From NCBI GenBank assembly GCA_021775415.1, contig JAJFHV010000014.1, positions 62,001 through 126,000 of the forward strand: a stretch of DNA of 64,000 nt, given 5' to 3'. The notes below the pieces were generated by a model that ran no database searches, was not told the DNA's origin, and worked only from the letters and a program-made list of their open reading frames with translations. Both the position numbers and the translations under genes were made by a program. The DNA is from Hyphomicrobiales bacterium (GTDB taxonomy: Bacteria > Pseudomonadota > Alphaproteobacteria > Rhizobiales > Rhizobiaceae). Positions within the stretch are counted from its first letter, which is position 1, and each line of letters starts with the position of its first letter. Of the stretch, positions 1 to 9,700 are shown piece by piece.

Positions 1-1132
1 CAGTTTTGCCGGTGCCAAAAAGTACCGCCTGTTGTGCTTCTTTGCTAATCTCACGCCAGGGATCAGACATCTTGAACTTGAACTGTTTGGCGAGCGCTTC
101 CAGTGTCTGAGCGTAGTAAGGTGAGGGTGTTGACGATTTGGACCAGGGTAGGATCGCACCGCTGCGAATGGTCAGGCTATCATCCGGTATCACCATATCC
201 GGATCGATGCCCTTTTGGGTGCCAAGCCCATCGCAGGCGGGGCAGGCACCAAAAGGGTTATTGAACGAGAATAGCCGCGGTTCGATTTCTGAAATTGTGA
301 ATCCGGAAACCGGACAGGCAAATTTTTCCGAAAACACGATCCGCTCGTGGGTTTCATTAAGAGATTTATTGGCGGAGTTCTGGGCGGTTTCTTCTGGCGG
401 CAGTGGCTTGTCGGCAAGCTCTGCAATTGCCAGGCCTTCCGCAAGTTTTAAACAGGTCTCCATACTGTCTGCGAGGCGTGCAGCGATATCTTCACGCACA
501 ACAATGCGGTCAACGACCACGTCAATGTCGTGTTTGTATTTCTTGTCCAGCACGGGCGCATCGGCAAGCTCGTACAATTGCCCGTCAATCTTGACCCGCT
601 GGAAGCCTTTCTTGACAAGTTCGGCTAGTTCTTTGCGGTACTCGCCCTTTCGGCCACGCACGATAGGTGCCAATAGGTAAAGTCTTGTTCCTTCATCCAG
701 CGCCATCACCCGGTCCACCATTTGGCTGACGGTTTGGCTTTCAATTGGTAGACCAGTGGCTGGTGAGTAGGGAATACCAACCCGGGCAAACAGCAGGCGA
801 AGATAGTCATAGATTTCAGTGACCGTACCGACAGTCGAGCGCGGATTGCGGCTGGTGGTTTTTTGCTCAATCGAAATGGCTGGCGACAGGCCATCAATCT
901 GGTCCACATCCGGCTTCTGCATCATTTCCAGAAACTGCCGTGCATAGGCAGACAGGCTTTCGACGTAACGGCGCTGGCCTTCCGCATAGATCGTGTCAAA
1001 GGCAAGCGAAGACTTGCCCGAGCCGGACAGGCCTGTGATCACAATCAGCTTGTCGCGAGGCAGATCAAGATCAATGTTTTTCAGATTATGCTCGCGTGCG
1101 CCACGAACAGAAATGTGCTTCAAATCAGCCAT
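1..1132 (-). CDS. uvrA: Excinuclease ABC subunit A, N-terminal part (runs off left edge)
   Basis: UvrA is the ATP-driven DNA damage sensor of nucleotide excision repair; a UvrA dimer loads UvrB at lesions. The 377 visible codons start [20 protein letters not shown], with Walker [10 protein letters not shown] at residues 34-42, the [15 protein letters not shown] segment after it, and the first half of the zinc module near residue 280 (CPVSGF... then CPAC). About 60% of the usual ~970-residue protein lies beyond the window edge. The ATG at 1132 is the standard UvrA N-terminus. The gene is divergent from ssb and has a LexA-type box about 70 bp upstream, so SOS induction is expected. The identification is secure from motif order. 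Confidence 0.97.
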   Translation of the reverse strand, partial: MADLKHISVRGAREHNLKNIDLDLPRDKLIVITGLSGSGKSSLAFDTIYAEGQRRYVESLSAYARQFLEMMQKPDVDQIDGLSPAISIEQKTTSRNPRSTVGTVTEIYDYLRLLFARVGIPYSPATGLPIESQTVSQMVDRVMALDEGTRLYLLAPIVRGRKGEYRKELAELVKKGFQRVKIDGQLYELADAPVLDKKYKHDIDVVVDRIVVREDIAARLADSMETCLKLAEGLAIAELADKPLPPEETAQNSANKSLNETHERIVFSEKFACPVSGFTISEIEPRLFSFNNPFGACPACDGLGTQKGIDPDMVIPDDSLTIRSGAILPWSKSSTPSPYYAQTLEALAKQFKFKMSDPWREISKEAQQAVLFGTGKT

Positions 1133-1200
1133 AGATACAAACAGGGTCCATTTCGAAAAGCCAGGTTAAGAGAATCGTTCTTGCGCTTTTCCGCATAAAA

Positions 1201-1215
1201 GAACATAATAAGAAC
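1201..1215 (-). promoter_or_regulatory. LexA (SOS) box of uvrA
   Basis: The plus strand reads GAACATAATAAGAAC, which on the minus strand is GTTC-N7-GTTC. This is the established LexA operator of Alphaproteobacteria, a direct repeat rather than the palindromic CTGT-N8-ACAG of gammaproteobacteria. It lies 69 bp upstream of the uvrA start and 148 bp upstream of ssb, so it most likely controls uvrA and could also influence ssb. Confidence 0.85.
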
Positions 1216-1362
1216 AAAGACAAGAAAAACCCTTTGCCGCGATGATATGTGGAAAGATAAAGCTGCGGGGTGAGTTTACAAGTCAAATAGGGCAAAATGC
1301 ACGTCAAAGTTTGGTCACGGCAGTTTGTCGTGTGCTAATTCATTCTAGGATTGGAGAATTTA

Positions 1363-1833
1363 ATGGCAGGCAGTGTCAACAAAGTCATTTTGGTGGGCAA
1401 TCTGGGTGCAGACCCGGATATCAAGCGAACCCAGGATGGCAGGCCGATTGTCAATTTGAGCGTTGCGACTTCTGACAGTTGGCGGGACAAAAATACCGGC
1501 GAGCGTCGTGAAAAGACGGAGTGGCACCGGGTAGTGATTTTCTCAGAAGGGCTGTGCAAGGTCGCCGAGAGTTACCTCAAAAAAGGTTCAAAGGTCTATC
1601 TGGAAGGCCAATTGCAGACCCGCAAATGGCAGGACAAGGATGGCAATGACCGCTATTCCACCGAAGTGGTGCTTCAAGGTTTCAACTCTACCCTCACCAT
1701 GCTTGACAGTAGAGCAGACAGCGGCGGTGGCAACTATGAGCGGAGCCAGTCGTCCGGCAGTGATTTTGGTCAGTCCGGACCAATTGGCGGTGCACCAGCC
1801 AGTGGCGAGATAGACGACGAAATTCCGTTCTAG
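1363..1833 (+). CDS. ssb: Single-stranded DNA-binding protein
   Basis: SSB coats single-stranded DNA during replication, recombination and repair and recruits partners through its acidic C-terminus. The 156-residue product starts [19 protein letters not shown], has a single OB-fold over about the first 110 residues, then a Gly/Ser/Gln-rich linker, and ends DDEIPF, the conserved partner-binding tip. The ATG at 1363 was chosen over the upstream in-frame TTG at 1351 because it matches the family N-terminus and has GGAG at 1353-1356 at good spacing. It is divergent from uvrA, a common arrangement in Rhizobiales. Confidence 0.97.
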   Translation: MAGSVNKVILVGNLGADPDIKRTQDGRPIVNLSVATSDSWRDKNTGERREKTEWHRVVIFSEGLCKVAESYLKKGSKVYLEGQLQTRKWQDKDGNDRYSTEVVLQGFNSTLTMLDSRADSGGGNYERSQSSGSDFGQSGPIGGAPASGEIDDEIPF

Positions 1834-1872
1834 GCGCCTGAATGTTTGTCATATTTTGCCCGCAGTTGCGTT

Positions 1873-1913
1873 GACATGTCCGAGTCAGACATGGTGGCAG
1901 AATAGACATGTCC
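1873..1913. repeat. Two copies of palindromic GACATGTCC upstream of DUF805 gene
   Basis: GACATGTCC occurs at 1873-1881 and 1905-1913, 32 bp apart (about three helical turns). The core GACATGTC is itself a perfect 8-bp palindrome. The pair sits directly before the DUF805 gene and could be a paired operator for that gene, but nothing in the sequence names the regulator. Confidence 0.35.
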
Positions 1914-1917
1914 AAAT

Positions 1918-2304
1918 TTGCAGGTGTTTGAATTGGGGAAGTTGAAAGAGCTGTTTTCATTTAATGGAAGTATCGCGCGTACGCCATTTTGGCGGTTGAT
2001 ACTTTACTGTGTGTTGATCGTGTGGCTCGCCAGTCTCATCGATGAGCATTATGTTGCGCCCAATCTGTGCAATTTTAACCCCGAGTGGATTTGTTACCTG
2101 CCCGGTGAAGTGCGCAACAGCTTAACCTTGCATGAAATCGTAGCCGGCCTGTTGGTTGTCCTCATGGTACCTTCGATGGTTCGTCGATTGCACGACCACG
2201 GCAAGTCCGGCTGGTGGATGCTTGCAGCACTCACCGGGATTGGACTTTTGCCATTGTTTTACTGGTTCTTGATCAAAGGCCCAAAGGATGGGGCCGGGAC
2301 TTGA
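1918..2304 (+). CDS. DUF805 family inner-membrane protein
   Basis: A small membrane protein of about 128 residues. It begins with the DUF805 signature FSFNGSIARTPFWR, followed by a hydrophobic segment (residues ~25-40), a second around 72-85, the family's VRRLHDHGKSGWW motif, and a last membrane segment before the KGPKDGAGT tail. DUF805 proteins are widespread and have no assigned function. The start is unclear: TTG at 1918, another TTG at 1933, or TTG at 1942 (KELFSF) are all possible. The GACATGTCC repeats end only 4 bp before the first of these, which slightly favours a later start. Confidence 0.8.
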   Translation: MQVFELGKLKELFSFNGSIARTPFWRLILYCVLIVWLASLIDEHYVAPNLCNFNPEWICYLPGEVRNSLTLHEIVAGLLVVLMVPSMVRRLHDHGKSGWWMLAALTGIGLLPLFYWFLIKGPKDGAGT

Positions 2305-2377
2305 TTTTGAATAATGAAATGCGCACTCTGGTGTTAAGGGGCACGCCAAGGGTTTTACCACCGGGAGAAATTTCCTC

Positions 2378-2935
2378 ATGAATCGTCTTTTGATTGCTGC
2401 CCTTCTCGCATTTTCATTGTTTGCGATTGGTCCCGCCGAGGCAGGTGTAAAAAAGGTTTACCTCATTAACGGACTACTTTCGAAGGTCTTTGGATATGGG
2501 CTAACCAATCTCAGCAAGAAAATGCCTTACGCCCGCCATTTCAAGTTTGCCGGTGGCGTAACACAGGCAACCATCGATGGTATTATCGCGGATGCGACCA
2601 GGGCGTATAATGCGGATTCTTCAGTTCGCATCTCCCTGATTGGTATCAGTGCCGGTGGCAAAGCGATTGTGAAAATTGCCAGGGCTTTGAACAAAAAGGG
2701 TGTCAGGGTACATTATCTCGGTATCGTTGAAGGTGGGAACACCGGCACAATTCCCGCCAATGTTGGCAAGGCTGACAACTTTATTTGTACCGGTGGCTCG
2801 TGTTCGGCAACGCCTGCGCGGCTTGCACCGGGCAACAATATAACGAGACTTAAGACAATAACTTTGGACACCGGCCACATTGATAGTGGCAACCATCCAA
2901 CCATGCATCGCCGTGTAATGGCGCAAGTGAACTAG
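2378..2935 (+). CDS. Secreted alpha/beta-hydrolase-like protein
   Basis: 185 residues with a clear Sec signal peptide (MNRLLIAALLAFSLFAIGPAEA, cleavage expected after AEA, about residue 22). The mature part has beta-strand KKVYLINGL near its start and GISAGGKA at about residue 89, which fits the Gly-X-Ser-X-Gly nucleophile elbow of lipases and thioesterases in relaxed form. A conserved-looking C-terminal LDTGHIDSGNHPTMH region could supply the catalytic histidine. The role is probably periplasmic hydrolysis of a lipid or ester, but the substrate is unknown. It stands alone between DUF805 and a convergent GNAT gene. The ATG at 2378 is clear; the fold assignment is tentative. Confidence 0.65.
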   Translation: MNRLLIAALLAFSLFAIGPAEAGVKKVYLINGLLSKVFGYGLTNLSKKMPYARHFKFAGGVTQATIDGIIADATRAYNADSSVRISLIGISAGGKAIVKIARALNKKGVRVHYLGIVEGGNTGTIPANVGKADNFICTGGSCSATPARLAPGNNITRLKTITLDTGHIDSGNHPTMHRRVMAQVN

Positions 2936-2951
2936 GTACGGATCTTGTAAA

Positions 2952-3458
2952 TCAGTGTTGGCTCTGTAGCACGTGACGATAATAATGCTTGGGAACACCA
3001 CGAAGAGTAGTGTCAGTACCACGAACTGCCCCTAATCGCTCCACTAGTCTGATAGATGGTTTATTATCCGGTGAAACAAAACTCATGATTGAAAGGCGCT
3101 TCACCTCTATCGCCCAGTCTCTAACGGCTGAGGCGGCTTCTGTCGCATACCCCTTGCCGTGAAATCCTCGAAAAATACTCCAAAACAATTCGGGCTCAGT
3201 GAAGTCGTACGGGTGCCACAGTCCAGTCATGCCGATGACTTTTTTAAGTGAGCGTTCTTCTATGGCATAGCCGCCATAGCCCTGTAACGACCATTGACCA
3301 ACAAGCATGCTCATGAAGTTTGAAGCTTCTATTCGATCCACAGCTCCACCGCGATGTTTGCAAAGTTCTTCGTCGGTGAGAAACTCAGCCAGAGTTTCAA
3401 AATCTGAAAGAGTCCAACCGCGCAAAATCAGACGATCTGTTTGAAGGTTTTCAATCAA
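2952..3458 (-). CDS. GNAT-family N-acetyltransferase (RimJ/RimL type)
   Basis: 168 residues with the RimJ/RimL-like N-terminus LQTDRLILRGWTLSDFETLA, a GNAT core, the segment EPELFWSIFRGFHGKGYATEA containing the acetyl-CoA pyrophosphate-binding loop (R/Q-x-x-G-x-G/A form, RGFHGKGYA), and a C-terminal SIRLVERLGA strand-helix. Such enzymes acetylate protein N-termini or small amines; the substrate cannot be read from sequence. It starts 5 bp after the stop of the upstream cation diffusion facilitator gene, so the two are probably co-transcribed. Confidence 0.88.
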   Translation of the reverse strand: MIENLQTDRLILRGWTLSDFETLAEFLTDEELCKHRGGAVDRIEASNFMSMLVGQWSLQGYGGYAIEERSLKKVIGMTGLWHPYDFTEPELFWSIFRGFHGKGYATEAASAVRDWAIEVKRLSIMSFVSPDNKPSIRLVERLGAVRGTDTTLRGVPKHYYRHVLQSQH

Positions 3459-3463
3459 AATCT

Positions 3464-4420
3464 TTAGTTTTCCTTTTTCCTTAGTCGGCGTGCTCGGCGC
3501 AATTCTGCGGCATGATGTTTGGCACTTTGAACTTCGAGAAAGAGGCGCTTGACCACCGGATATTGTTTCTTGATTTCAAGCTCCATGGCGTAGTTGGTAT
3601 TTTCCACCTCGCCGGCCGGTATGTCATTGCGGTAATCCACCGATATGGCCAACAGGACATCGTTTGGTCCACGATGTAAGGTTCTGATTTCATTGAGTTT
3701 GTCGATAGCAGGGTTGTCCTCGACAATTTGTTTGATGTGTTTGACAATTTCAGGAGCTGCCGCTTCACCAATCAATAATCCCATCGTTTCACGGGCAAGC
3801 GCCATAGCAGTGCCAGCGAGGATCAGGCCGATGACAATTGATGCCGCACCGTCGAGTTCTGGTATCCCCAGGTACTTGGCCCCCAGAATTCCGAAGAAAG
3901 CTACTACCAGCCCCAGCATTGCGGCGGTGTCCTCGAATAATACAGTAAAGATTGTTGGATCTTTAGATTCGATCACAGCCTGGAAGATACTACGCTTGCC
4001 TCGGGTCGATTCGAACGCGCGATAGGCAACCAACCAGGCCCAACCTTCAAACACCATTGCCAGCGCGAGCACCAGATAATTGATCGTGGGGTCATCAATA
4101 ATATGCGGATGCAGCACCTTTTGAATGCCTTCATACAGCGAAACACCTGCACCAATCGCAAAGATCAGGATAGCAACGACAAAAGCCCAGAAATAAATCT
4201 CCGAGGCGTAGCCAAATGGGTGTTTTTTATCAGCCGGTCGCTTGGAGCGGCGGATGCCATAAAGTAGCAAACCCTGATTTCCGGTATCAACCAGGGAGTG
4301 AATTCCTTCAGAAAACATTGCGGACGATCCGGTAATGGATGCCGCTACAAATTTCGTCACAGCGATCAGGGCATTGCCTACAAGGGCCGCGTAAATTACT
4401 TTTTGGGAACCAGATGCCAT
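3464..4420 (-). CDS. Cation diffusion facilitator (CDF) metal efflux transporter
   Basis: 318 residues. CDF proteins are dimeric proton antiporters that export divalent metals (Zn, Fe, Mn, Co) from the cytoplasm. The product has six predicted membrane segments. The N-terminal half contains SEGIHSLVDTGNQ (a variant of the metal-binding HxxxD of helix 2) and KKHPFGYASEIYFWAF, a CDF signature. Helix 5 carries LDGAASIVIGLIL with the second Asp site, and a cytoplasmic C-terminal domain ends in a basic tail. The asparagine and glycine after HSLVD are typical of the subgroup often annotated 'CDF transporter, iron/manganese-like', but the metal is not assignable. It leads a two-gene unit with the GNAT gene. 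Confidence 0.92.
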   Translation of the reverse strand: MASGSQKVIYAALVGNALIAVTKFVAASITGSSAMFSEGIHSLVDTGNQGLLLYGIRRSKRPADKKHPFGYASEIYFWAFVVAILIFAIGAGVSLYEGIQKVLHPHIIDDPTINYLVLALAMVFEGWAWLVAYRAFESTRGKRSIFQAVIESKDPTIFTVLFEDTAAMLGLVVAFFGILGAKYLGIPELDGAASIVIGLILAGTAMALARETMGLLIGEAAAPEIVKHIKQIVEDNPAIDKLNEIRTLHRGPNDVLLAISVDYRNDIPAGEVENTNYAMELEIKKQYPVVKRLFLEVQSAKHHAAELRRARRLRKKEN

Positions 4421-4495
4421 TTCAGTCCTTCAAGTCTTGCTAACGGCTTCTTTTGGCACGACCATCGTTTATCGTTCAAGCAAAAGGTGTCGAAG

Positions 4496-4873
4496 ATGCA
4501 GAAAACAAAGTGTGGGCTGATTTCGGTGGCTTTCTGTCTGCTATCGGCAACAACATCGGCAATCGCTGGTGAGGCAGATGTAAAGGGCGTCGAGGTAACG
4601 CGGTCAAATGACAAATATGATTTCTCGGTCACCGTACAGCACGCAGATGAAGGCTGGGACCATTATGCCAACAAATGGGAAGTTGTGGGTGAAGATGGCA
4701 CTGTTTACGCCACACGAGTGCTTGCGCATCCTCATGTTGGTGAGCAGCCCTTTACGCGGTCTCTTTCAGGTGTGGAGTTACCGGATGGAGTTACTACGGT
4801 GATCATACGTGCCGCAGACAGTGTGCATGAATTGGGTGGCCAGGAGATGGCAGTAAAATTGTCGGACCGGTAG
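4496..4873 (+). CDS. Conserved periplasmic protein of unknown function
   Basis: 125 residues starting at the ATG at 4496. It has a signal peptide MQKTKCGLISVAFCLLSATTSAIAG with cleavage after AIA. The mature domain of ~100 residues is rich in beta strands (YDFSVTVQHADEGWDHYANKWEVV... then TVIIRAADSVHELGG), suggesting a small Ig-like or CopC-like sandwich. Several His and Asp residues (HADEGWDHY, LAHPHVGE) could bind metal. It is divergent from the CDF transporter across a short gap, so a metal-related periplasmic role is conceivable but not demonstrated. An in-frame extension upstream to 4298 was rejected because it overlaps the CDF gene and lacks a signal peptide. Confidence 0.7.
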   Translation: MQKTKCGLISVAFCLLSATTSAIAGEADVKGVEVTRSNDKYDFSVTVQHADEGWDHYANKWEVVGEDGTVYATRVLAHPHVGEQPFTRSLSGVELPDGVTTVIIRAADSVHELGGQEMAVKLSDR

Positions 4874-4893
4874 TTGGTCTTTGAATTTGTTGG

Positions 4894-5523
4894 TTACGAT
4901 GCAAACAATGCCTTTACGCCATCTGCAACAAACTGCACGGAAAGTGCGGCGAGCAATACACCCAACAGCCGTGTGAGGATCATGCGGCCGGTGGTGCCGA
5001 GATACTTGTCTATGAATTCAGCTGCAACAAAGGACAGTAGCACCAGCAGCATTATGATCAAAATGACACCCAGCAGGATGGACTGGCCTTCCCAATTACC
5101 AACCAGATTGGTTGAAAGCAGGATTGTGGCGGATATCGCCCCGGGACCAGCGAGCAGGGGAACAGCTAAGGGAAAAACAGCGATATAGGCGATCTGGTCT
5201 TTGGTAATCGCAGTTTCAGTTGTTCTTTCCTTGCGGTCCTGCCGCTTTCCAAACACCATTTCAAAGGCGATGTAGAACAATAAGAGCCCTCCCGCGACCC
5301 GAAACGCATGAATGGTAATGCCAAGCGTGTCGAGAATGACTTTGCCGGCGAATGTTGTTGCTACCAGTATCCCGAATGCAATTGTAGTTCCTCGAAGCGC
5401 AACTGCATAACGTTCGCGGCGAGACATACCGACTGTCAGAGCCAAAAATATGGGTGCCAGTCCGATGGGGTCGATTGTAACAAGCAGCGTCACAAATGCG
5501 TTTAATGCGGTGTCAAAATCCAC
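4894..5523 (-). CDS. MarC family integral membrane protein
   Basis: 209 residues with six hydrophobic segments. The N-terminal ALNAFVTLLVTIDPIGLAPIFLAL and the mirrored FPLAVPLLAGPGAISATILL match the two inverted halves of MarC/YhgN proteins, whose conserved DP and PGA motifs are present. MarC was once linked to antibiotic resistance, but its transported substrate is unknown; it resembles LysE-like exporters in fold. It ends 20 bp from the convergent periplasmic gene and stands divergent from gyrA, a gene order seen in other Rhizobiales. Confidence 0.92.
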   Translation of the reverse strand: MDFDTALNAFVTLLVTIDPIGLAPIFLALTVGMSRRERYAVALRGTTIAFGILVATTFAGKVILDTLGITIHAFRVAGGLLLFYIAFEMVFGKRQDRKERTTETAITKDQIAYIAVFPLAVPLLAGPGAISATILLSTNLVGNWEGQSILLGVILIIMLLVLLSFVAAEFIDKYLGTTGRMILTRLLGVLLAALSVQFVADGVKALFAS

Positions 5524-5772
5524 TAAAGATCACTCTCACGACTGAAGAATTTTATTTCATAAACTGTGTTGAGTCTGGTGAAATATCGCTGGTTTTACCC
5601 AAAAGGGCAACACACTCAAGATTGGCTGCGAAAATAAAAACACAACCCAGCCGGATAAATATAACTCATTGAAATAAAACAGTTATCTAGCGCTCGGAAA
5701 AGCCGGTGGATTTGGTCGGGACCATGGAATCGTTTATAACGTTATTGGTAAATTCATGATCAGGAAATTCTC

Positions 5773-8616
5773 TTGTCCGACGAAACAAATTCACCTGCGG
5801 CTGGCGGCGATCCTTCCGACGTAAAACCGATTTCAATCATTGAGGAGATGAGCCGCTCCTATCTTGATTATGCGATGAGTGTCATTGTCAGTCGGGCGCT
5901 GCCGGATGTGCGTGACGGGTTAAAACCTGTGCACCGCCGCATCCTCTATTCGATGCATGAAAACGGGTATGACTGGAACAAACCATACCGTAAATCTGCT
6001 CGTATTGTTGGTGATGTGATCGGTAAATACCACCCGCATGGAGACACTGCCATTTATGATGCAATGGTGCGAATGGCGCAGGATTTTTCGTTGCGGGTAC
6101 CGCTGGTGGACGGACAGGGTAACTTCGGCTCTATCGATGGCGACCGTGCCGCCGCAATGCGTTATACCGAATCGCGCCTTGCGAAATCTGCCCATGAGTT
6201 ATTGTCCGATATTGATAAAGATACGGTTGATTTTCAGGACAACTATGACAATTCCGAACGTGAGCCGGTTGTGTTACCGGCTCGGTTTCCCAATCTGCTG
6301 GTCAATGGTGCGGGTGGCATCGCAGTTGGCATGGCAACCAACATTCCGCCACACAATCTGGGCGAAGTCATCAATGCATGCCTCGCGCTGATTGAAAATC
6401 CGGTGATTACGCTTCCCGAACTGATGGAAATTGTGCCGGGTCCGGATTTTCCAACTGGCGCACTGATTTTGGGTCGCAGTGGAATTCGCTCGGCCTACGA
6501 GTCCGGCCGTGGCTCCGTGTTGATGCGTTCAAAAGTTCACAATGAAACCATTCGTGGCGAGCGTGAAGCGCTGGTTGTCACTGAAGTACCCTATCAGGTC
6601 AATAAAGCCTCTATGATTGAGAAAATGGCCGAACTGGTGCGCGACAAACGAGTAGAGGGCATTTCTGATATTCGCGATGAATCCGACCGGGATGGATATC
6701 GTGTTGTTATTGAATTGAAGCGCGATGCGGTGCCCGATGTTGTGCTGAACCAGCTTTATCGCTTCACGCCACTGCAAACCTCGTTCGGGTGCAATATTGT
6801 GGCTCTGAATGGTGGCAAGCCTGAGCAACTCAACTTAATGGATATGTTGCGGGCTTTTGTTGCATTCCGGGAAGAAGTTGTAACCCGGCGCACCAAGTTT
6901 TTGCTCAACAAGGCCCGAATTCGCGCCCACGTATTGGTCGGCCTGGCAATTGCGGTTGCCAACATTGATGAAGTAATCAAGCTGGTTCGCAGCGCACCGG
7001 ATCCAGCGACCGCACGCGCTGAATTAATGACTCGCAATTGGCCTGCCAAGGATGTGGCACCCCTGGTCGAGTTGATTGATGACCCTCGACACACGCTCAA
7101 TGAGGATGGGACCTATAATCTATCCGAGGAGCAGGCCCGCGCTATTCTCGATCTGCGCCTGCAGCGCCTAACCGCACTTGGTCGCGATGAGATTTCTGAT
7201 GAGTTGCATGAACTGGGCGACGAGATACGGGATTATCTCTCAATTCTGGCTTCGCGTGAACGGGTGATGAAAATCATCACAGACGAATTGATTGAAGTGC
7301 GAGATGAATTCGCCACACCGCGTCGTACAGAAATCACCGATGGAGATTTTGATGTCGAAGACGAAGACCTGATCGCACGAGAAGAAATGGTCGTGACGGT
7401 TAGCCATACAGGTTACATCAAACGGGTGCCACTGGACACTTACCGGGCCCAGCGCCGTGGCGGCAAGGGGCGTTCGGGAATGTCGACCCGCGATGAGGAT
7501 TTTGTTACCAGGGTGTTTGTTGCAAATACGCATACGCCGATGTTGTTCTTTTCATCCCGTGGAATCGCCTACAAGCTCAAGGTCTGGAAGCTGCCAATTG
7601 CGGCACCTCAGGCACGTGGCAAGGCGCTGATCAATATCTTGCCGTTGCAGCAGGGCGAAAGCATTACCACTATCATGCCGTTACCCGAGGAAGAGAGTTC
7701 CTGGGAAAATCTCGATATCATGTTCGCAACCACGCAGGGTACCGTGCGTCGCAACAAATTGTCGGATTTCGTGCAGGTCAATCGCAATGGCAAGATTGCC
7801 ATGAAGCTGGAGGGTGAAGACGGTATCGTTGGTGTTGAAACTTGCACAGAGGACGCAACGGTGTTGCTGACCACAGCCAAAGGGCGGTGTATCCGCTTTG
7901 CTGTTGGTGATGTGCGGGTTTTTGCGGGTCGCAATTCGGTTGGGGTTCGCGGCATCAAGCTTGCCGACGATGATCAGGTTATTTCAATGACCATTCTCAA
8001 TCCATCACAGGCTGAAGCCTGGGAACGGACAGCTTATCTCAAACGCCGCCGCGCCATGCTGCTTGAAGAAAATGCTGGACAAGACGATACGCCGGAAGAA
8101 GTGCTGGACGAGGATGAGGAAGAAGAAGACGCGAATGCCGTTCTATATGATGAACGCTTTGAAGAACTGGCTGAGCGGGAAGAAATGATCCTGGCACTGT
8201 CTGAAAAAGGCTTCGGCAAGCGTTCTTCAAGTCACGAATACCGGGTATCGGGACGCGGCGGCAAGGGGATTGTTGCTATGGCTGTCAACGAGCGCAATGG
8301 CGAGTTGGTTTCGGCATTCCCGGTCATTAATACGGATCAGGTGATGCTGGTGACTGATGGTGGTCAACTGATCCGTTGTCCTGTGAAGGATATTCGCCAG
8401 GCTGGGCGTTCAACCCAGGGCGTGACGGTGTTTAAAACAGCTGCAGATGAGAAGGTCGTCTCGGTTGAACGCATTTCAGAGCCGGACGATGAAGATGAGG
8501 AAGAAACAAACGCCGAGGATGGTGTCATTGAGAATGCGGAAGTTAAAACTGAGGCAACACCAGACGAGTCAGATGATGATAAGCCTGCTCCGGATAGCGA
8601 TACAGACCAACAATGA
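5773..8616 (+). CDS. gyrA: DNA gyrase subunit A
   Basis: GyrA carries the DNA breakage-reunion and DNA-wrapping functions of gyrase. The 947-residue product has the N-terminal [19 protein letters not shown] core, quinolone-pocket motif [10 protein letters not shown] (Thr at the E. coli Ser83 position, Asp87 equivalent kept), the catalytic tyrosine at residue 131 (AAMRYTE), and the GyrA box QRRGGKG at ~560-566, followed by a six-bladed wrapping domain. The last blades are interrupted by a ~26-residue Asp/Glu-rich insert (from ~765), and the protein ends in a long acidic tail. The start is TTG at 5773, which gives the family N-terminus. The 3' end overlaps lysE by 4 bp. Confidence 0.98.
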   Translation: MSDETNSPAAGGDPSDVKPISIIEEMSRSYLDYAMSVIVSRALPDVRDGLKPVHRRILYSMHENGYDWNKPYRKSARIVGDVIGKYHPHGDTAIYDAMVRMAQDFSLRVPLVDGQGNFGSIDGDRAAAMRYTESRLAKSAHELLSDIDKDTVDFQDNYDNSEREPVVLPARFPNLLVNGAGGIAVGMATNIPPHNLGEVINACLALIENPVITLPELMEIVPGPDFPTGALILGRSGIRSAYESGRGSVLMRSKVHNETIRGEREALVVTEVPYQVNKASMIEKMAELVRDKRVEGISDIRDESDRDGYRVVIELKRDAVPDVVLNQLYRFTPLQTSFGCNIVALNGGKPEQLNLMDMLRAFVAFREEVVTRRTKFLLNKARIRAHVLVGLAIAVANIDEVIKLVRSAPDPATARAELMTRNWPAKDVAPLVELIDDPRHTLNEDGTYNLSEEQARAILDLRLQRLTALGRDEISDELHELGDEIRDYLSILASRERVMKIITDELIEVRDEFATPRRTEITDGDFDVEDEDLIAREEMVVTVSHTGYIKRVPLDTYRAQRRGGKGRSGMSTRDEDFVTRVFVANTHTPMLFFSSRGIAYKLKVWKLPIAAPQARGKALINILPLQQGESITTIMPLPEEESSWENLDIMFATTQGTVRRNKLSDFVQVNRNGKIAMKLEGEDGIVGVETCTEDATVLLTTAKGRCIRFAVGDVRVFAGRNSVGVRGIKLADDDQVISMTILNPSQAEAWERTAYLKRRRAMLLEENAGQDDTPEEVLDEDEEEEDANAVLYDERFEELAEREEMILALSEKGFGKRSSSHEYRVSGRGGKGIVAMAVNERNGELVSAFPVINTDQVMLVTDGGQLIRCPVKDIRQAGRSTQGVTVFKTAADEKVVSVERISEPDDEDEEETNAEDGVIENAEVKTEATPDESDDDKPAPDSDTDQQ

Positions 8617-9230
8617 TTGAACTCTCCATATTGTTGACCGTTGCGATTGCCAGTTTCCTTTTGGCGATTGTGCCGGGTCCTTCAGTCACACTGATCGTGG
8701 CAAATTCATTGCGGGCTGGTGCGCGGGCAGGGTTGCTAAACGTTGCCGGAACTTCTTTTGGTGTTTTTACCATGATCGTGATTGTGGCTGCTGGTCTTGA
8801 AACAGTTGTCAGCTTGATGGGAGAAGCGTTTTTCTGGATTAAACTGGCCGGTGCTGCCTATCTCGTCTGGATGGGCGTTAAACTTCTGCGCTCTGACGGA
8901 AGTTTTGGTGCGGATGGCGCGGTGCAGGCACCGAAAATCGGCTACTTCTGGCAGGGATTTTTTGTGGTCTGGTCAAATCCCAAGGCATTGTTTTTCATTG
9001 GTGCGTTCATTCCACAATTTGTGGACTTGAGTCATGGCACGTTTTTACAAACAATCGTTCTTGGATCTGTGTTTTTGGGTGTGGCCGCTATTTGCGACAG
9101 CATTTACGCGATTACCGCCGGGCAGGCCGGCTCCATGCTTTCAAGAAAGCGGGTTCGCATTGCAGAAGTAGCAAGTGGATTATTCCTGATCGGTGGCGGC
9201 CTTTGGCTCGCCACAGTGCGGCAGAACTAG
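8613..9230 (+). CDS. LysE/RhtB family amino-acid or metabolite exporter
   Basis: 205 residues with six membrane segments. The first 20 residues ([33 protein letters not shown]) show the LysE-family PGP motif and basic loop, and [19 protein letters not shown] is the matching second-half signature. These proteins export amino acids or homoserine lactones by proton antiport; substrate unknown. ATG at 8613 overlaps the gyrA stop (ATGA), so it is translationally coupled to gyrA. Confidence 0.9.
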   Translation: MIELSILLTVAIASFLLAIVPGPSVTLIVANSLRAGARAGLLNVAGTSFGVFTMIVIVAAGLETVVSLMGEAFFWIKLAGAAYLVWMGVKLLRSDGSFGADGAVQAPKIGYFWQGFFVVWSNPKALFFIGAFIPQFVDLSHGTFLQTIVLGSVFLGVAAICDSIYAITAGQAGSMLSRKRVRIAEVASGLFLIGGGLWLATVRQN

Positions 9231-9344
9231 TTAGCGTAGTTCCGCAAACTGGACTGCTTGTTCTGATTTTTCATTTTCTACTGAACGAACTGTTGCGACA
9301 ATCATCGCGCCAGTCATTGCAAAAGCGATTACGGTGAATATCAT
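9231..9344 (-). CDS. Single-pass membrane microprotein (37 aa)
   Basis: An ORF of 37 codons too short for ordinary gene callers. The peptide starts MIFTVIAFAMTGAMIVATV (a 19-residue hydrophobic helix) and continues with a charged tail, RSVENEKSEQAVQFAELR. An AGGAAA Shine-Dalgarno sequence lies about 8 bp upstream of the ATG at 9344. It abuts the lysE stop exactly and is convergent to it. Its layout (N-terminal membrane helix, polar C-terminus) matches the second micro-ORF 109 bp upstream on the same strand. The function is unknown; such peptides often modulate membrane complexes. Confidence 0.5.
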   Translation of the reverse strand: MIFTVIAFAMTGAMIVATVRSVENEKSEQAVQFAELR

Positions 9345-9452
9345 GATGCTTTTCCTGCTACCTCTTGGATGACACAAACCCTATCAGATGAAGCTTTCCA
9401 ACAATTTTCACGAATTGAGCTAATTTTATAGAATTTTCGTGAAGTGTTGGTC

Positions 9453-9587
9453 TCAATCGGCAAATCGATAAAACTTGTTTTTCAGCTGAGTAGAAAGCTG
9501 TTTGTGGCGACGCTCTGCTTCAATTTCCAAGATTGCGGTGATGCCCAGAACGGTCGTCATCATGAAAGCTGCGATAAGGATAATCAT
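9453..9587 (-). CDS. Single-pass membrane microprotein (44 aa)
   Basis: The peptide starts MIILIAAFMMTTVLGITAIL, a membrane helix, and ends in a strongly charged region (EIEAERRHKQLSTQLKNKF). A good Shine-Dalgarno AGGAG sits 8 bp before the ATG at 9587. With the downstream 37-aa ORF it forms a tandem pair of similar design: Met-Ile start, Met-Thr near residue 10, Glu/Arg/Lys/Gln-rich tail. This supports both as real genes that may have arisen by duplication. No family is recognised. Confidence 0.55.
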   Translation of the reverse strand: MIILIAAFMMTTVLGITAILEIEAERRHKQLSTQLKNKFYRFAD

Positions 9588-9700
9588 CTCGAACACTCCT
9601 GTTTTTGTCTTTTGCTGTCTTAGCAATATTCAAATGAACCGGGCTTGAGGGCGTTGTTCATACTGCGTTCATCATAAATAGGAGGTTTGGGAGGCAAATT

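Noticed and set aside
6043-6072. Quinolone resistance mutation in gyrA
   Set aside because: Threonine at the Ser83 position is natural in many bacteria and gives no firm evidence of selected resistance.
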